Shown: positions 12,850-26,570 of the stretch, one piece after another
Layout of the letters: every line of letters starts with the position of its first letter
Position numbering within the stretch: position 1 is the first letter of the stretch
Source of the DNA: Erythrocercus mccallii
Lineage: Eukaryota > Chordata > Aves > Passeriformes > Dicruridae
Direction of reading: 5' to 3'
DNA: 64,000 nt
Assembly (NCBI GenBank): GCA_013397435.1
Contig: VZRG01002295.1
Location: forward strand, 8,617-72,616
The notes under the pieces: model-generated
The model's database searches: none
Told to the model about the DNA's origin: nothing
Seen by the model: only the letters and a program-made list of their open reading frames with translations
Translations under genes and position numbers: made by a program

Positions 12850-13460
12850 GGCTGTGTGTAAAATTAATTGATAAAGCATAATCGCTGTATCAATGCCTTT
12901 TTTAGAAAAGATAAAGTACACTTCAAAGCTAATTTAGGCCTGCAGACAAATGGCTTAAAGAAGAGCTACTGTACTGAAAAATGGCTGTGTCATTTTTTCC
13001 CCAAATCATAGTTTCAATGCACACAGCCTCAGCCTGACATTCTGAATTATGGCTTTTATTAAACATTAGTAATAGAGTGCACTTAAATCATGGTTTCCCT
13101 GTAAAAGAGAGATGTGTTCAACTCAGATCTGCACATTTTAATGCCATATTTCTTCCTTTTACTCTCCCCGCAAGATAAATTTACTTACTCCACAAAAATG
13201 TTTTGCTGAAAAGAATAATTCATCCTTCAGTGTCCATCTAATGCACCTAGTGAGTAATGTGAAACGATGCAAAAATTACAATGCACCGGCCATGTCTGGA
13301 ATGCTTAGATGCCTCCAAGTTAGAGGTTATGCACACAGAGTATTGAAATTAGATTTAACAACTATCATCTTTTACAATGTTGCCTTGATGATTTTTTTTC
13401 CCCTTTTATGGCTTTGATCAGATGCCTTCTGAATACATTGCCTGTAACAAACCTCGCAGT
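12850..13460. promoter_or_regulatory. AT-rich block, candidate conserved regulatory sequence
   Basis: About 600 bp of AT-rich, repeat-free DNA. AGATAA (12909-12914) sits 4 bp from CACTTCA (12919-12925, TGAAGTG reversed), followed by a TCF-like TTCAAAG. No long open frames occur in this block on either strand, unlike its neighbours. Confidence 0.3.
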
Positions 13461-16400
13461 CTGCTGCTCTGCAAGCCCTGCTCAGCTCTGAGCCAGGTTG
13501 CCAGTAACTGCTTTTTTTTTTATTTTTAAGTGAGAATATTTGTAGCCACAATTTGCTCTAGCAGGAGAAATTCAGATTATATTTTTACTCCATGAGTATG
13601 AAACTAGGCGGTGGGGTAACCAGACAGCTGTGGAAATAGCATCCCCTAGGTACCAGATTTTGCTGTGCTGAGCCCCCAGTCCTTGCAGAGTGAGGACATA
13701 CCCGTGCCCTCTGTACCCTGGGAGAGCTCTGCATCCTCAGCACAGGGTGAATGGACCACAGGCTCCATCCCAGCAGTTGTTCCCAACCCTGGCACCAACA
13801 CCAGGCACAACACCTCTCTCTAACTCCAATTCCTGGCCCAGCCATCCTCTCTGGGTACAGACAGGCAGAGCCAGCCCTGCAATGTGACCTTTGCTTAAAG
13901 GACAGCAACTGTACCATTGAATCAATGTCCCTCTGCCAGGAGCTCTGCATTGGAGCTGCATTGCAGTGTCAGCAGCAGGGCTGCTCCGGCTCCAGCTCTC
14001 ACCTGAATCCACTGCAACCCACTGACACCTTGGGGAGTGTGCTGCCACAGCCCTGCACTGCTGCTGGAGGGGGACAGTGGGTTGAGAGGCTGCCAAGCAC
14101 CTAGAGGCACTGGGGATGTGGGTTTGCTGAAAATCTGGTGCTGCTAAATCATTGTGGAGTTTGACTAAAAGGGAGAAGATGGTATTTAGTAAGCACTGGA
14201 AATCTTTTGCTTTATTTATTGGTAGCATGGCAGGGATATTAATTGATTGGTCCCCTAAGACTCCTCCAATGTTGGTAACAGAAGAAGTATTCCTCTCTTT
14301 TGTCAGTTCCAGGTCCCTGGGGTAGGGGCAAACACCATTCCTAGCAACTCTCCCTTGGGACTTCCCAGCCCTGGAACCCACACAAACACACCACAGGAAT
14401 ATTTATGATTTATAGGGGATTTTTGGTATTGATACCTGGGACTCCCAGCAGGGTTATGATCCCATTATACACAGCCAATAGGAAAACCAGTCTTGTAGAT
14501 GGTTTGCAAGAGAGCTATAAAAATGTGACTAAGAGAAGCAACTTCATCTATCCCACACAGCAGTTTAGCAGGGAAATTTCTAATGGCACCTCTATCAGCT
14601 CAGAGTCTCACAGATTCAGAGCTGCAGAGAAAAGGTTTGTCTGAGTTAGCTGCTCTAGGATGAGTCCCCAAAGAGTATGTAAAGACTTCTGAATTTGACC
14701 TGCTGAACTAAAGTTATATTAAGACCTAAAATTATTGCTGTGCTATTGCTGTTTGGTGGATGACAACAGGAAAATGGCTGGACAATGGACATTGGCAATG
14801 ACTTTATCGATAGCTTGGTGACTTTGGCTGTCTTCACTATTATCCCTTCCACTGAACTTCAGTTCCATTCAAATTTCCTCTCAAAGAGCATAAATGCTTC
14901 CAAACTGAAGTGGAAAAAGCTCCAGCACATTAGCTAATAGCACAGCAGAGGAAGTGCCTGGCTGCGACTGTAACCTCAGTAGGCATCGTTACATGGGAGG
15001 ACGTAAACTGTCTCTGAATTATTTATTGAACCAAAGTCATCAAATTGGACAATTAACCTTGAAAACTTAATTTAAGCACCATAAAAGAAACATCTCCTGA
15101 AAAACGTGTCCTTAATAAAAGCCAGAAGCACAAACTGTAGCAGGTTCTGCCATGGTCCGTTGCAGGAACTGGGAACTTCAGCTGGTTTGTCCCTGAGGAG
15201 GGATTAGAGCTGGAGGTGACTTGGCAGAAACACAGGAATTTGGAGAGCAGAGCAGAGCAGAGCATCCCTGGAGCGCTCTCAGTGCTGCTCCAAAGGATGC
15301 TCCTCCATCACAGGGCTGCAGAGGGATCCAGGCTCTGTCTGCCCTGCCCAGCCCCAAATCCCACTGCTGTCTCCCAGTCCCTCATTTCCCCGCAGGGATG
15401 GAGACAACACAGGCACACAGAGAAGTGATGGATCTGGAGGCTGTCAGGTGTCTTCACTCCCTTCTCTAAAAGCATCAGATGAGTGGAATTATTCCAAAGG
15501 ATTTTAGCACACAAAGAGCCTGGAAACTCCTTGGAAGCAAAAAGCAGGTTCCCTCCTCAGTGCCCTCTGCTGTGGATGAGCTCCCGCTCCAGGCTGGTGT
15601 CTGCTGCGCTCTTCTGACACCACTAAATGAGGGAAGCTGCAGAAGGCTTCAGCAATTTATTCTGTTTAATTTCCTCCACAAAGGTGTTTTATCCTCACTA
15701 ATAAAAAGAGTGGAACTTGATCATTTCTAAAATATTGTCCCTTCTAAATCTTTATGGCTCAAAGTGGACTGAGATCATTAGAAGTTACTTTATGTGCAAC
15801 TCAATCAGCTCCAAAGGGCTATCTCAGTCACTCCGTGCTTGCTGAGAGCAGATCCCATTTCCCAGAGGCAAAAGGACAATACTTAATCACTTCCTCACTT
15901 GTTAGGTGTTTTAACAAGTTGTATTAAGCTTCATCAGTTGGAGCTTTCATGCCAGATTAAAAATGACAGTTCACTTCTCTGTTATTATAGGACATCATTT
16001 GTTTTCTTTTATTTTGCTGGGCACTTGCATGCCACTGTAATTTCACACAAAAATATATGACTGATGTCACCCAGAAGTAATTAGGTTTTAAAGGCCTTGA
16101 TTGCAATAGACACGGACGTTACGGCTTTATGGTGCCAGTACTTTGCCATCCACTTTATGGCTGTTGATTCTGCAAGTATTTCATAGATCTGTCAATAGGA
16201 ATAAGTTAGCTGATGTTGACTGGAACTATTAATCAGAAGGAAGAAGAATATACATTTTTATTCCTGCTCTCAGACTTGATAGCTCAGTAAAAGCCTCCCT
16301 ACCCAGCTTTGCAACACTCCAGGGTTCCCTCACTGCTGAAATTAGAGAGATGCAGGGAACTCCTGGGCTCCTTCAGATCTATAAACAAATTATTTTAACA

Positions 16401-19400
16401 CACTGTGTTGGAGAGACCTGTTCTTTGCCACTGTATATGGATATCGTATTTTAGTGAACAGGGAAGAACACACTGAATTGTTCTAGCCTTCCAGTAATGT
16501 TTTATAGGGATCCATCTGATTCCAGTGAGGGAGGGATGAAGCTGTTGCCTTCCTGCTGTGCTCTAGGCAGAAAGTGGGTCAGAGTTAAGAGCTCAGAGGG
16601 TTGCGTTTACATCTCAAAACTCAGCTGTGGTAGTGTGGAATTAGACCACTCATGTTGAAACTCATTTCTTTGGTCATGACAAATCTAGGAACTTTCTGGT
16701 TTGGTGACCAGCAAGGAAACAGAGCAGAATACAGGGAGGTGAGATCCTGGTACTGCTGCAGGTGAGTGCACAGCATCCCTTGACCTCAGTGGGACTGGGA
16801 ATTTGCCCAGACAGCTAAATGCTGATTTAGGTTTCAGAAAGACTGGAAAGCTTGGGAAACCAGGGAGGATTATTTAAAAGAGTTTGTGTGAAACCCAGCA
16901 GTCTGAACCATTTCACAGTGATCAAAACCCCTCAGGCTTTTGTCATGAGAACCACAATAAAGAGTTCAGCTGCTGATTTCACTTGTGACTTCAAGTTCCT
17001 CATTTAAAAAAAAAAAAGCCGATCCCTTTCCACAAAAGCAGAAATTATAGATATTTGTTTTTAATGAGCTTTTCTTCTGATGTCACCTCAGTGATAAGGT
17101 GCTCCTGTAATGGCAGTGAAGGTGCCCTTGGGTAAGGTAGACCCAGACCATTCCCACTGCTCACTCTGAAAGCCAGCGCCATGAGATGGATGTGCTGGGA
17201 CCTATCCCAGTACATCAGAATGTCACCTCTCCCTGCTTACATCAACCTTTGAATCAAATCTTGGGCCAATATCCCAGGTGGCAAGAATGGGCTTTGCTGT
17301 GCCAAGAACAGCGAGTCCATTCCAGAACCAGGGACTTGATCCCATCCAACTCACTCCAAAACACGTTGGCAACAGCTACAAAACCCTTTGAGTCCAGCAA
17401 GGTGTGGGCAAACGGAGCTTTTCTCTGGATTGCTGTGGTGTCCTTGCTTTTACAGAGCTGAAGCCATATCCAGAGACTACGCCATCCTTGGGAGGTTCAG
17501 CCATCCAGGAGGCGCCAGGAAATTTGGCAGGTTCAGGTGCCAGCTCCTGTGCACTAAAGAAAGTACCGAGGAGACTTCTGTCTGCTCGTGTTTAGTGGAA
17601 AAAGGATTTCTCCTGCACTGTTGCCTTTATGAAAGGAGCTCTGCCTTCCCTGGGATATTCGATGGTCCCAAGGATTTCACAACGCAGGGAAGGCATCTCC
17701 TGGCTTTTCCACACGAAGTGCTGTGTCTGTGTTTCATCTGCCCTGCAGAATCTTCCGCTTGACTCCTGATTAAAATATGAGCTGCTTTACACTTTCCTTT
17801 TCCTTTTTTTTTTTTTTCTCCCCCAGAAGAAAATTCTAGACAGCAAACACAGGAAGAAAAAAGGCTGAATTGCCAGCAGATAAGCCCAATTTCACTTGAC
17901 CCCTGAGCTCTATCGGTCACTCCTAACAATGGGATGTACTCTTATCTCAGCACACCACTTAACACCCATTAATGCTTTGGGGAGTTAGTCCAGCTCTTTA
18001 AGATCCCCATGTAAGGATTTATTTCAAACACTGGGATGAGTGGGATGACTGCCTTTAGCAGCTGCAATCTGAAGTGCTGCTCTGTCCTGCTCAGTACTCT
18101 GTTCACTGTAAAGCTTTAACCCAGTGGATTAAGGACCTGTAAGGAAAAAAAAAGAAAAGAAAAGAAAAAAACACTTAGAGCAGATTTGCAACTGGTTTGA
18201 GTTGGGAAAGCTCCTGCAGCACACGCTGGTGCCAGTTCCCTTACTGCAGGAACATTGGCATTGCTGCACAAATTAATTCATCCAGGTCCATTGCCTGGTG
18301 GTTGTGTTGACTTACATGACAGGAAAGGCTGGTTCCTCATCGAGTCTGGAAACCAGTCCTGACTTTGATGCAAATTCTGGAAGTTTTTATTGGGAAATTG
18401 CTATTGCTCTGAGTTGTCTTCGTTTCTTTTCATTCTGCAGGAATGTCATAAAAATTCAGGCTGTACTAAAAAGAAAAGCTTCTATTTACTCATCTAATTA
18501 TCCTGAAATAATTTAAAATCAGATTAAACTAAACGTGGCTGCAAACTTTGCTCTGTTCAGGAATTTCCAAGGAGAGTTAAGACAGATAGACAGGTATTTC
18601 AGCCTCATATGAGTTTGTTTGCCACTGCTGGGCAGAATTAAAAACTTCAGGGCAAGTTTGAAATTTTGACTTTGTAACAGATACAAAATTAAATAGACAC
18701 ATAAAATGGAGCAGCCTTCCCATATCCCTGATTACAGTGATTCTAACCACAATTTCATCAATACAACTGCCTTCAACAGACCCTTCCCGAGGAAAGATGG
18801 GCATCAGCTGAGAGCTCCAGTGCTGCTGGAGAAGGGTTCCCAGACTGATAGCAAAATTTGCTAAATCCTTGTGGAGGAATGACAGAAAAATTGGCTTAGA
18901 CTACTGAAAAGGAAAAATTACACAGTGAAAATAAAAACGATAATTCCATTTTTTCTTACTGATTGGGCTGGAGTAGAAGAGCCTGAAAATTGCAGAAATG
19001 AGCTCATCTCTACTCCCTCTGTATCTGTCCCAGCTGACTCTGTCCCAGTCACTGGTCCCAGTCAAAATTTGGAACAACCCCCTTCACATTTCCAGCTGGT
19101 CTTACATTTCTCATGGATTTTGACTGAATGCAATATCTGACTTCAGCAAAGTGTGTTTTCCTTCTGAAACGCTTTTAGCCCTGATTCATAACTGGTAGGA
19201 ACAAATAATCTATGGAATGAAATATGCCAAGGGTTTAAAGCAAATATTTAGGCAAAAAGCAGCTGGTAAATCTCGAATGAATGGCTGGACGTAGAGCTAA
19301 CACATAACTCATGGCATGCCAGCCAGAAGGGCCTAATCCATCTCCTCTGCTCCTGACTCCTCCTGACATCCCAGGAGCTGGGGCTGCACTGTGAGCACCC

Positions 19401-22400
19401 GAGGCAGGCAGCAGGAGAGGAGGCACTTCCACAGGCCTTTCCCTGTCACTGCTGGGCTCGGCAGGCAGGAGGTTGTTGTCCAGGATTATTTTCTCTGGTT
19501 CAGCCTCTCCTGCCCTGGTTTTAAGGACAGGCTGTTGTATGGGGGGACTCAGGGGACAGAGGATCGGAAGGATAAACCGATCACCCTTGGCAGATGTCAT
19601 CACTGCTACATCCACCCTTGCACTCCCATTCCTCTCCACACACAAGAGCTTAATAAAATCCCACATATCCTATAAAGAATCCCATTTTCCCTATAACTTC
19701 AGTAACGCTTTAAAATACTGGGACATTGATACTGCATTACAAAGCAATTCCCTTGGATGGATCCATGGCACAGTCCTTATCAAGTGAGTTCAAGGTGATT
19801 TATGTTATCATGGTGATTTTGCATCTTGTTTATTACCTTCTAGAGATCACTTTGCAGTGATTTTTAAGGTGGCATGGAAATTACCACCTCAACTGTCTTC
19901 TAAATCAATGAAGCCTTTTCCTGCCCGATAATAAAGCTCTCTTACGGCTTTCAATGAGCAGATATTAGCTAATGCTTAATTACTGTGGAGGGCCAGGTAC
20001 TAAGCACAGGAGAGTCAACAGCATTAATAAAACTCTGAGAGTAAAAAATAAATCAGGAGCTACAACAAGGGGGACATTAAGGAGTGAAATGTTCACCTCT
20101 GGCATTGCCTTGAGGGTCTCACTGTGACATCTCAGCCCTTTGGTGTTTCATGGGCACCTTTCTCCTGTGAAGATGTTGTTGACCCAGCCCATTGTTGGCC
20201 AAAATCCCTCAGTGCCTGAAATGCTGCCCTTACCACAGGGCTGGGATTCTCTTCATTGATTCCTGACAAAATTTCCCACTGATTTGCAAGAATCAATCTG
20301 CAGCTGGTGTTGGAAGTTTCATATAAATGCATCAGAGGTGACAACCAGAGCAGGACTGTGATGGGACAGGTCCTGCCCATCCTCAGCTTGTTGTTCCAAC
20401 AGCAGGGAGAAGACAAAAAACCACTCTGCTCCCTATATCCCTGCTTGTGCAATGGCCCATCAGCATCCAAACCCTCTCTCCCCCATGGAAACCAGTCACC
20501 TTCTCCTCTGCTTCATTGCAGACTAAAAATTTATATCTGCAGTGCCCAGTATTCCACAAATCACAGCTGGTCCTTTCAGAGCAGCCCCAAAACCTCAAAG
20601 CTGTCATCTTTCTCCCTGCTTTTTCACAAGGAGGCTTAAAAGAAACACATTTTCCTAATTTTCCCTGAAAAAGGATGCAATTTAACATAAGTCTGGGGAT
20701 GGGGATGACTTCTTTTGTCACAGGACTCTTGGAATCAGTGTTGGCTGCTGGTGTGGGCACAATAAATGGCAGGAAAAAGATGAACAGGTGTGAGATGGGA
20801 GAATTTCCCCACACCTGGGTAAAAAAATCCCAGATTTTGGCATGGAAGTAGAAGCACAGGCTGGTCACTGCAGGCTCAACAGCTGCCTTTTGTTGGCAGT
20901 CAATCCCCCAAGCCACTGCACATCCTTTTGGATACCATCCTTTGCAGCTATGCATAACCAAAGATGAATTACAACAGAAGAGTTGAGGGTTTTTTTACCA
21001 AAACATGCTGAACTCACAAAAAATCCAGCACTAGCAATAAATTCTCAGCATAATCTTAAGAACAGGATGTTTAAATGTGACCAATACTCCACAAAGAGCA
21101 TGTTCTAACTCTTGTCTGACGCCCACATTGCCTCCACTTCTGAGCAGCTTTATTTTCATTCCCCAGAGGAGTTGCATCTAAAATAGATCATTTTTGCACT
21201 ACTCCATAATGCCTTCTTATAACTGATACACTGTGTAAATAAAACGAAACATTAATAAAAATGGTTGGTGTCTATCTCCAGCTCTAATTTGAATACTTAC
21301 AGGCAGGAAAAAAAACAAACAACAAACCTCCTGGAAGTGATGCTAACAAATTTCACAAAGAAGGGACTGAGAAAATGTGAGCACTCCAGGAGAAAGAGGC
21401 CACATGGCCAATAAATCCTCTTCCTTAAGCCAACTAGTTACTGTCTATAACGTTCATAAAACTCTTTGCACAGAAGACCCTTCGTGATGAAATAAACCAT
21501 CAATCTCCACTGCATTACTATTCATTTTCCGTGTGTGCTGAGAGCAAATGTCATTCAAGACATTACAGTTCTCTCAAACTATATTAAAATACATAGTCTT
21601 ATGTTACATCTTTTCAAGCCTCTCTGTTCATAAATTGTCACTGCTGATTGGAACATAAAACATATTTTATAATGCCATAAAGCCCCAGAAGATACAAGAT
21701 CACTCATGTTTGTCTTTATGGCTCAATGTGTAGGACATTGAGATGCTAAAGCATTGTGTATTTCATAACAGCAGTGGCCAGGGCCCTGTGGAGAGGAAGT
21801 CTTAGACATTTCCATAAAACATTATTACCATATTCCTTGATGACTGAAGCACCTCTGTGCACAGAGCCTGAGCCCTTAACTTATGGACTGTAAACGGATG
21901 AGTTTTCCCCATAAATCAGCTTTGTTTAGGAGCAGAGTTATCCTGCCCAACACTTAGCTCTGAATGTTATCACCAGGTGTCAGAGTAATGATGACTTTTT
22001 TCATTCCTCCATTTTTCTTTTCTACCTGATATGGCTAACAAGACTTCCTTTCTAGGGATAAGTCTCCTGAGCAGTTGGTGAGATATTTCAACATATTAGG
22101 AAATTAGATCATCTTATGTTCTGTGGCTCCATCAGACCTGCTATTTCTGGATGCTCTTTGGGGAGCAGTGGCTATCACCTTCCAATGCACTGAGAAGCTT
22201 CTGTGTAGAAGGAAAGTTAATTGCACCATCTCCTGCAATCCCTGCCCTTATGCACCCCCGGGTTTCAATTCAGACCTTTTACACCCTGTTTACTGCACTG
22301 GAGCAGTGTCAGGATGTCCCATCACTGAGCCCTGTGCTGCCAGGATCACAAATCAGTGCCCAGAAAGAACAGGGTGGGGGCAAATGCTGGCTTTGGACTT

Positions 22401-23080
22401 GAGGTTTACTGCAGTACCTGATGGATTCAGAGGCAGTGCTGCAGGGAGGTGGATGCTGAATCTCAGGTGCCTGTCCATCCCCAAAGCACCTGAAGGGTGG
22501 TATTTTGGGTGGAAAGAAAAGAAATAACCAAAAAAAAAAAAATAGGGGTGAATGCTGCTGGCTGGCAAACAGACCTATTTGTCAAGAGAGTTGACAAACC
22601 CTTACAGTCTCCAGATATCCAATCTCTCCATATGAGAACAGGGACACAACCTCATTCTGCGCTCAGGAAAAGGCCCAAGAGGTGATAAAGGCCCAAAACC
22701 TCCTTATTTGAACCTTGGGACCGGTAGGCATAGCCACGACCTGCTCTGGCTCCAGCATCCCAGACAGATTTGTGTGAGGATCCCAGCAGCCCTGATGATC
22801 CAGCAGTTCAGCAGGACACACTCATCTCATGTGCTGCAGAGCTACAGCCTTGGTATTCCAGTGGTTTCCTCTCTGCAGAAAGCTGTGCAGCATTTCCACC
22901 CCTTTAAAGGTCTATAAGAGGTCTCATCAAAGCCAGGTATAGTTTATATTGCAGATGGCTGCTGACATGATATAATCCACACTAACAGGCAGGCTGTTAA
23001 AGGTCAGAGTCTCACTTCACTTCTGTTATTAGCTTTGATGTTGGGAAGATGCTGAATTCCCTCCGTGTCTTTTTCTTTTA
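13460..23080. other. Intergenic, no gene recognised
   Basis: Nearly 10 kb of unique sequence alternating between mixed-GC stretches and AT-rich ones (15.9-16.3, 21.0-21.9 kb). Simple sequence is at 15246-15263 (AGCAG units), 17010-17022, 18142-18172 (GAAA-type) and 17801-17818 (T-rich). Open frames up to 214 codons (13737-14381, minus) show no recognisable domain. A CArG box is at 22901-22910. Confidence 0.55.
22901..22919. promoter_or_regulatory. CArG box next to a TATA-like motif
   Basis: CCTTTAAAGG (22901-22910) fits the SRF consensus CC(A/T)6GG exactly. It is preceded by CCACC and followed within 4 bp by TATAAG. This arrangement resembles a muscle-type promoter, but no transcript start or exon was recognised downstream. 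Confidence 0.25.
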
Positions 23081-23099
23081 GAGGGAGAAAAGACACTGT

Positions 23100-25200
23100 T
23101 TACTGTCAGGCTCTTCATCAACATAATTGGTGGCTTCTCTGGAATCACCCCTTTGCTCTAAAAAGCGCTGTAAATCAGCTGTAGGAAGCCTGGTCTTTGA
23201 AAAATCCTCGAGCGGAAGAGGAACGCGAGCAGCAGCTTGCAGGATCGGCTCCGTATCTGTGCCAGATGTGTGCAGCAGGCAGGGCAGGCTGGAGCCTTCC
23301 TCATCCTGCATCCCTAAGCCTGCAAAACTGGTCACAGCTTTAAGACACGAGCATACCAGAGCCCTGGAAGCTTTGGGGAGCCCCCAGGAGTTGCTGCAAG
23401 CTCTGGAGCCATATGGAATCTTCAGCTCCGTGTGCTGCTTCCACGCACGGCGGGGATGCTGCTCCCAGCATGTGCATGCCAGGTTGTTCTGTGGCTGCTC
23501 TGCACAGCCCCTGCCTGCTGCAGAGCCTCGGAGGTCCCTGAGGGAGCAGAGATCATTCCCGGCCATCCAGGCTGTGCAGCCAGACCTGCAGCACTAAAGC
23601 ACACCAGCAAATATTCCTGGGAGCAGTCTGAGCCAAGCGAGGTGCAATGAAGCGTTTCAGGGATTGAAGGCTGCTGTCCTTGGAGCTCAGGCAGAGCTGC
23701 GTCCTCCCCAGCCTCCCATCCCAGCCCTTGGATCCCACTCAGCAGAATGGAGTGGGAATTCTCAGCCCTGTCTGCCATCCCCTTTCTAAACAGGACCCCA
23801 CAGGCAGCTTTTCTTGCTAAATCCCTTATTCAGAAAGAATACGGACATTACTCCAGCTTCCAGCTCGCTGGGCACTCTGGCTCCTGGAAAAAACTTCTTA
23901 TCTAATCTCAAGCAAGAGACATTATGCCCATCACCAGGTCCTTGGAATGTCCCTGCTGACCTTGAGCCCTCCCCTGTGCGGAGCCCAAAGCCCTTCCCGA
24001 GGCGGGCGCGGCAGAGGGAGGCAGCGCTGGTGCCACGCTCGGCTCTTTGATCTCAGCAATGGAGAGGCTTTGCCTGAAGATGGCACTACAGAATGGCCGG
24101 GCCGAGCGTGCGATTCACCGGCACTGAGCAGCCAACCATCCCGGCTCCTATTCCCCGTAAAATGCGTGTCCATCTGCCGGGCCCTGCCGGGCTGGGCTCT
24201 GCTGGGGGGAAGGACAGCAGAGGTCACTGTGTGCCCGACAGACACGAACCCCAAATCCTCAGGGGAAAGCTGAACTCTCCCTGTTCCCTGCAAAACTCGG
24301 GCTTCCCAAAGCAAAACCGGGCTCTTGCTTTTCGTGTTCAGGAGTTTCATCCGTCTTGCCGCTGACTTGGTGAAACTTCACCAGCACTTTTAGTTTTCCC
24401 CCATAAATGGCACCTCAGAAGCTCACGGGGAGCAGCTGCAGGGCTGAATGATCTCAAACCCTCTCATTTCACGGTGGATGGTTATTCCCCCTCTTCTCCT
24501 TCCCTATCCCATGCGTGTAGCTCCATTAAAACAAAGGAGGAGTTACCAAACTACCCAGCCTCGAACAAGGAATCGTCGCCTTCCCAGTGTGCCGGACCAG
24601 GAACTGCAGCTCCCAAATATTCTGAATCCCCAGGCATTAATGCCAAACCCCCCACAGCCCTGAGGTTGCCCAGGCGGAGATGTTTCAAAAGCACTTTCCT
24701 GAGGGTTTCCAGCAGACTCCATGGGCAGCCAGGGGGGAATTCCTGGGCCAAGGGCCAGCATGCAGCAGGGAGGGAATGGGGGAAAGTCAGAGATGAATTG
24801 ATCTTTGTCCACGAGGGGCCCGGCGGAGGCAGCGTGCCCTGGCTGGTGGCGAGTGAGAGCGGCGAGAGCGCTCCGCGTTATCCCTCGCCATGGCTGGCAC
24901 CAGGTCACACCCTGCCCTGCCTTCGTGTCCAGGCAGGGCAGATAAAGGACTCAGCCAGGCAGTGGGTGAGGGTTATGGCCAGGGAAAGACACGGCCTGCC
25001 AGATCCAAACCGGGAAGCAAGGCTGCCGGAGGCGGCCAGGAGAAGGATGCTCGCTCCAGGAGGTCACCCCCAGTCCTCCTGCATCAAGACTTTGACTGCA
25101 GGCAGGACGAGCAGGCAGGAGCCCGGCCTGCCAGGCTCAGCTCGACATCAGTTCACTGGAGAGGGTGAAGAATTGATCTGAGCTGTCAGATAAGTCACAT
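23100..25200. other. CpG-richer block, no gene recognised
   Basis: GC and CpG content are raised compared with the flanks. Overlapping open frames on both strands (up to 235 codons at 24474-25181, plus) follow from composition and match nothing known. The block contains the inverted repeat and CArG box at 24368-24410. Confidence 0.5.
24368..24410. promoter_or_regulatory. Inverted repeat plus perfect CArG box
   Basis: TGGTGAA (24368-24374) and TTCACCA (24377-24383) form a perfect inverted repeat with a 2-bp spacer. CCATAAATGG (24401-24410) is an exact SRF CArG box 17 bp later. GGTGAA is related to T-box half-sites. This is a candidate regulatory site only. Confidence 0.3.
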
Positions 25201-26030
25201 TCCTGGCTGTGAACCTGAGAAGCCACAGCACAAAAAACCCATCTAACTGTCTGTTACCAACGCTTTTCTGACCACTAGGAAGAGCTCAGGAGAATCTGAG
25301 TCCGAGGACTGGAAGTGGCTGCTGTCCATCAGCAGCTGTCACCTCCATGCTGCAGGATGACCACGGACTCATGTGTGGGGAGTTGGGGGCATTGCTGTTC
25401 CTCCCCTCTGCAGCCTGTGCAGAAACATCCCTGAAGTTTAAACAGATATTTCTGATGCATTATGTGAAAAAAAGACATTTTTACGACAAGAGTAATGGAT
25501 CATGATGGGGTTTAATGTTGTTGCAAGCCTGTACACATGGTCTTCCCAATGAAAAGAGCATGTGAGGTATTACCAGAGGACTTCCCAAAGAGGATAAGAT
25601 ATGAAAGGAGAGGATAAACCACTGTGCCAAGTATCCATATGGCAGCACAACATTTGTGTTGGAAGCAGAGACAAGCCCCAAAGTTCAAAGCTCCAAGCAG
25701 AGCTGCTCCAGAGTTCAAGGTCCCTCCCGTGTGATGGCATGATTTTGTCAGCTATAGCTGCAAACGCTGCCATGGGCACTGGCATGTGCTCAACAGGGCT
25801 GGGATTGCCTTCCAGTCTGACCCATGACTGAGTTATAAAGTTCATATTTGAGCCACTCCAGCATTTTAGCTCGTCGTGGTTTCTAAGCCATTTCTGCACG
25901 AGACATGGACAAAGTTAAAGGTGCCACAATGGGGAGTGGAGCTGCCAGCCCGTGTGGGTCTGAATTCCTTGCTTTCCCCTAAATCATGTCATCTGCCTGA
26001 GCATCCTTCACCAGCTTCCTAACATTTCCC
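25200..26030. other. Intergenic, no gene recognised
   Basis: Unique mixed-GC sequence. Short open frames on both strands resemble no known protein. Confidence 0.55.
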
Positions 26031-26570
26031 ATCCATCTCGGCCGTTGGAAACCCTTTGGATCTCCCTTTTGTTTACAATGAGTAATGGGCAGGAGTTAAC
26101 AGCGGTTCCAGAGGAAAAGGTCAGTGTAGTTCAAGCAGCATTAGGAAGAAACTCTCAGCCCCGCTTTGATCTGCGGAGGATTTAAGCGGTCAATAAGGCA
26201 GCGGGGAGCAGCAGCGTCGCCCAGATGCCCTCTCGGTGGAGCTGCTCCGAAGGCCCCAGTGACCAGGATGCAATTCCTACCAGTCTCTGGGGGTTTATGG
26301 CCGGGGGAGGCCGTGAGTCACCGGCCCCGTGTCTGGCGGTGCCATGCACGGCTCCCCGGCCGCCGCAGCCTCCCCGCGTGTTTGCAATTGCTGAGGCAGA
26401 CTGTTTGCTCCTGCCACGTCCAAGGCAATCCACTGAACGTTTACAAAGGGCTAGAGCTCAATCGTGAGCTTGTGAAAACACCGGTCCGGGCTCCCCGGCT
26501 CTGCGGTTCAAAGTCTGAAGTGTGCGCCGTCGATTTACACACGTATTTATTTTACGGCTGAATGGGAGTC
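26030..26570. promoter_or_regulatory. Candidate regulatory element with FOX/SOX composite site
   Basis: The segment TTGTTTACAATG (26069-26080) contains a forkhead core TGTTTAC overlapping a SOX core ACAATG. A nuclear-receptor half-site AAGGTCA follows at about 26117. The adjoining 26.16-26.56 kb is CpG-rich with AT-rich ends. FOXA and SOX17 act in endoderm, where GATA5 is expressed, so the combination is plausible. Confidence 0.3.

Noticed and set aside
13737..14381. 214-codon minus-strand ORF
   Set aside because: The protein shows no recognisable domain and the local DNA has no CpG island, splice pattern or other gene sign.
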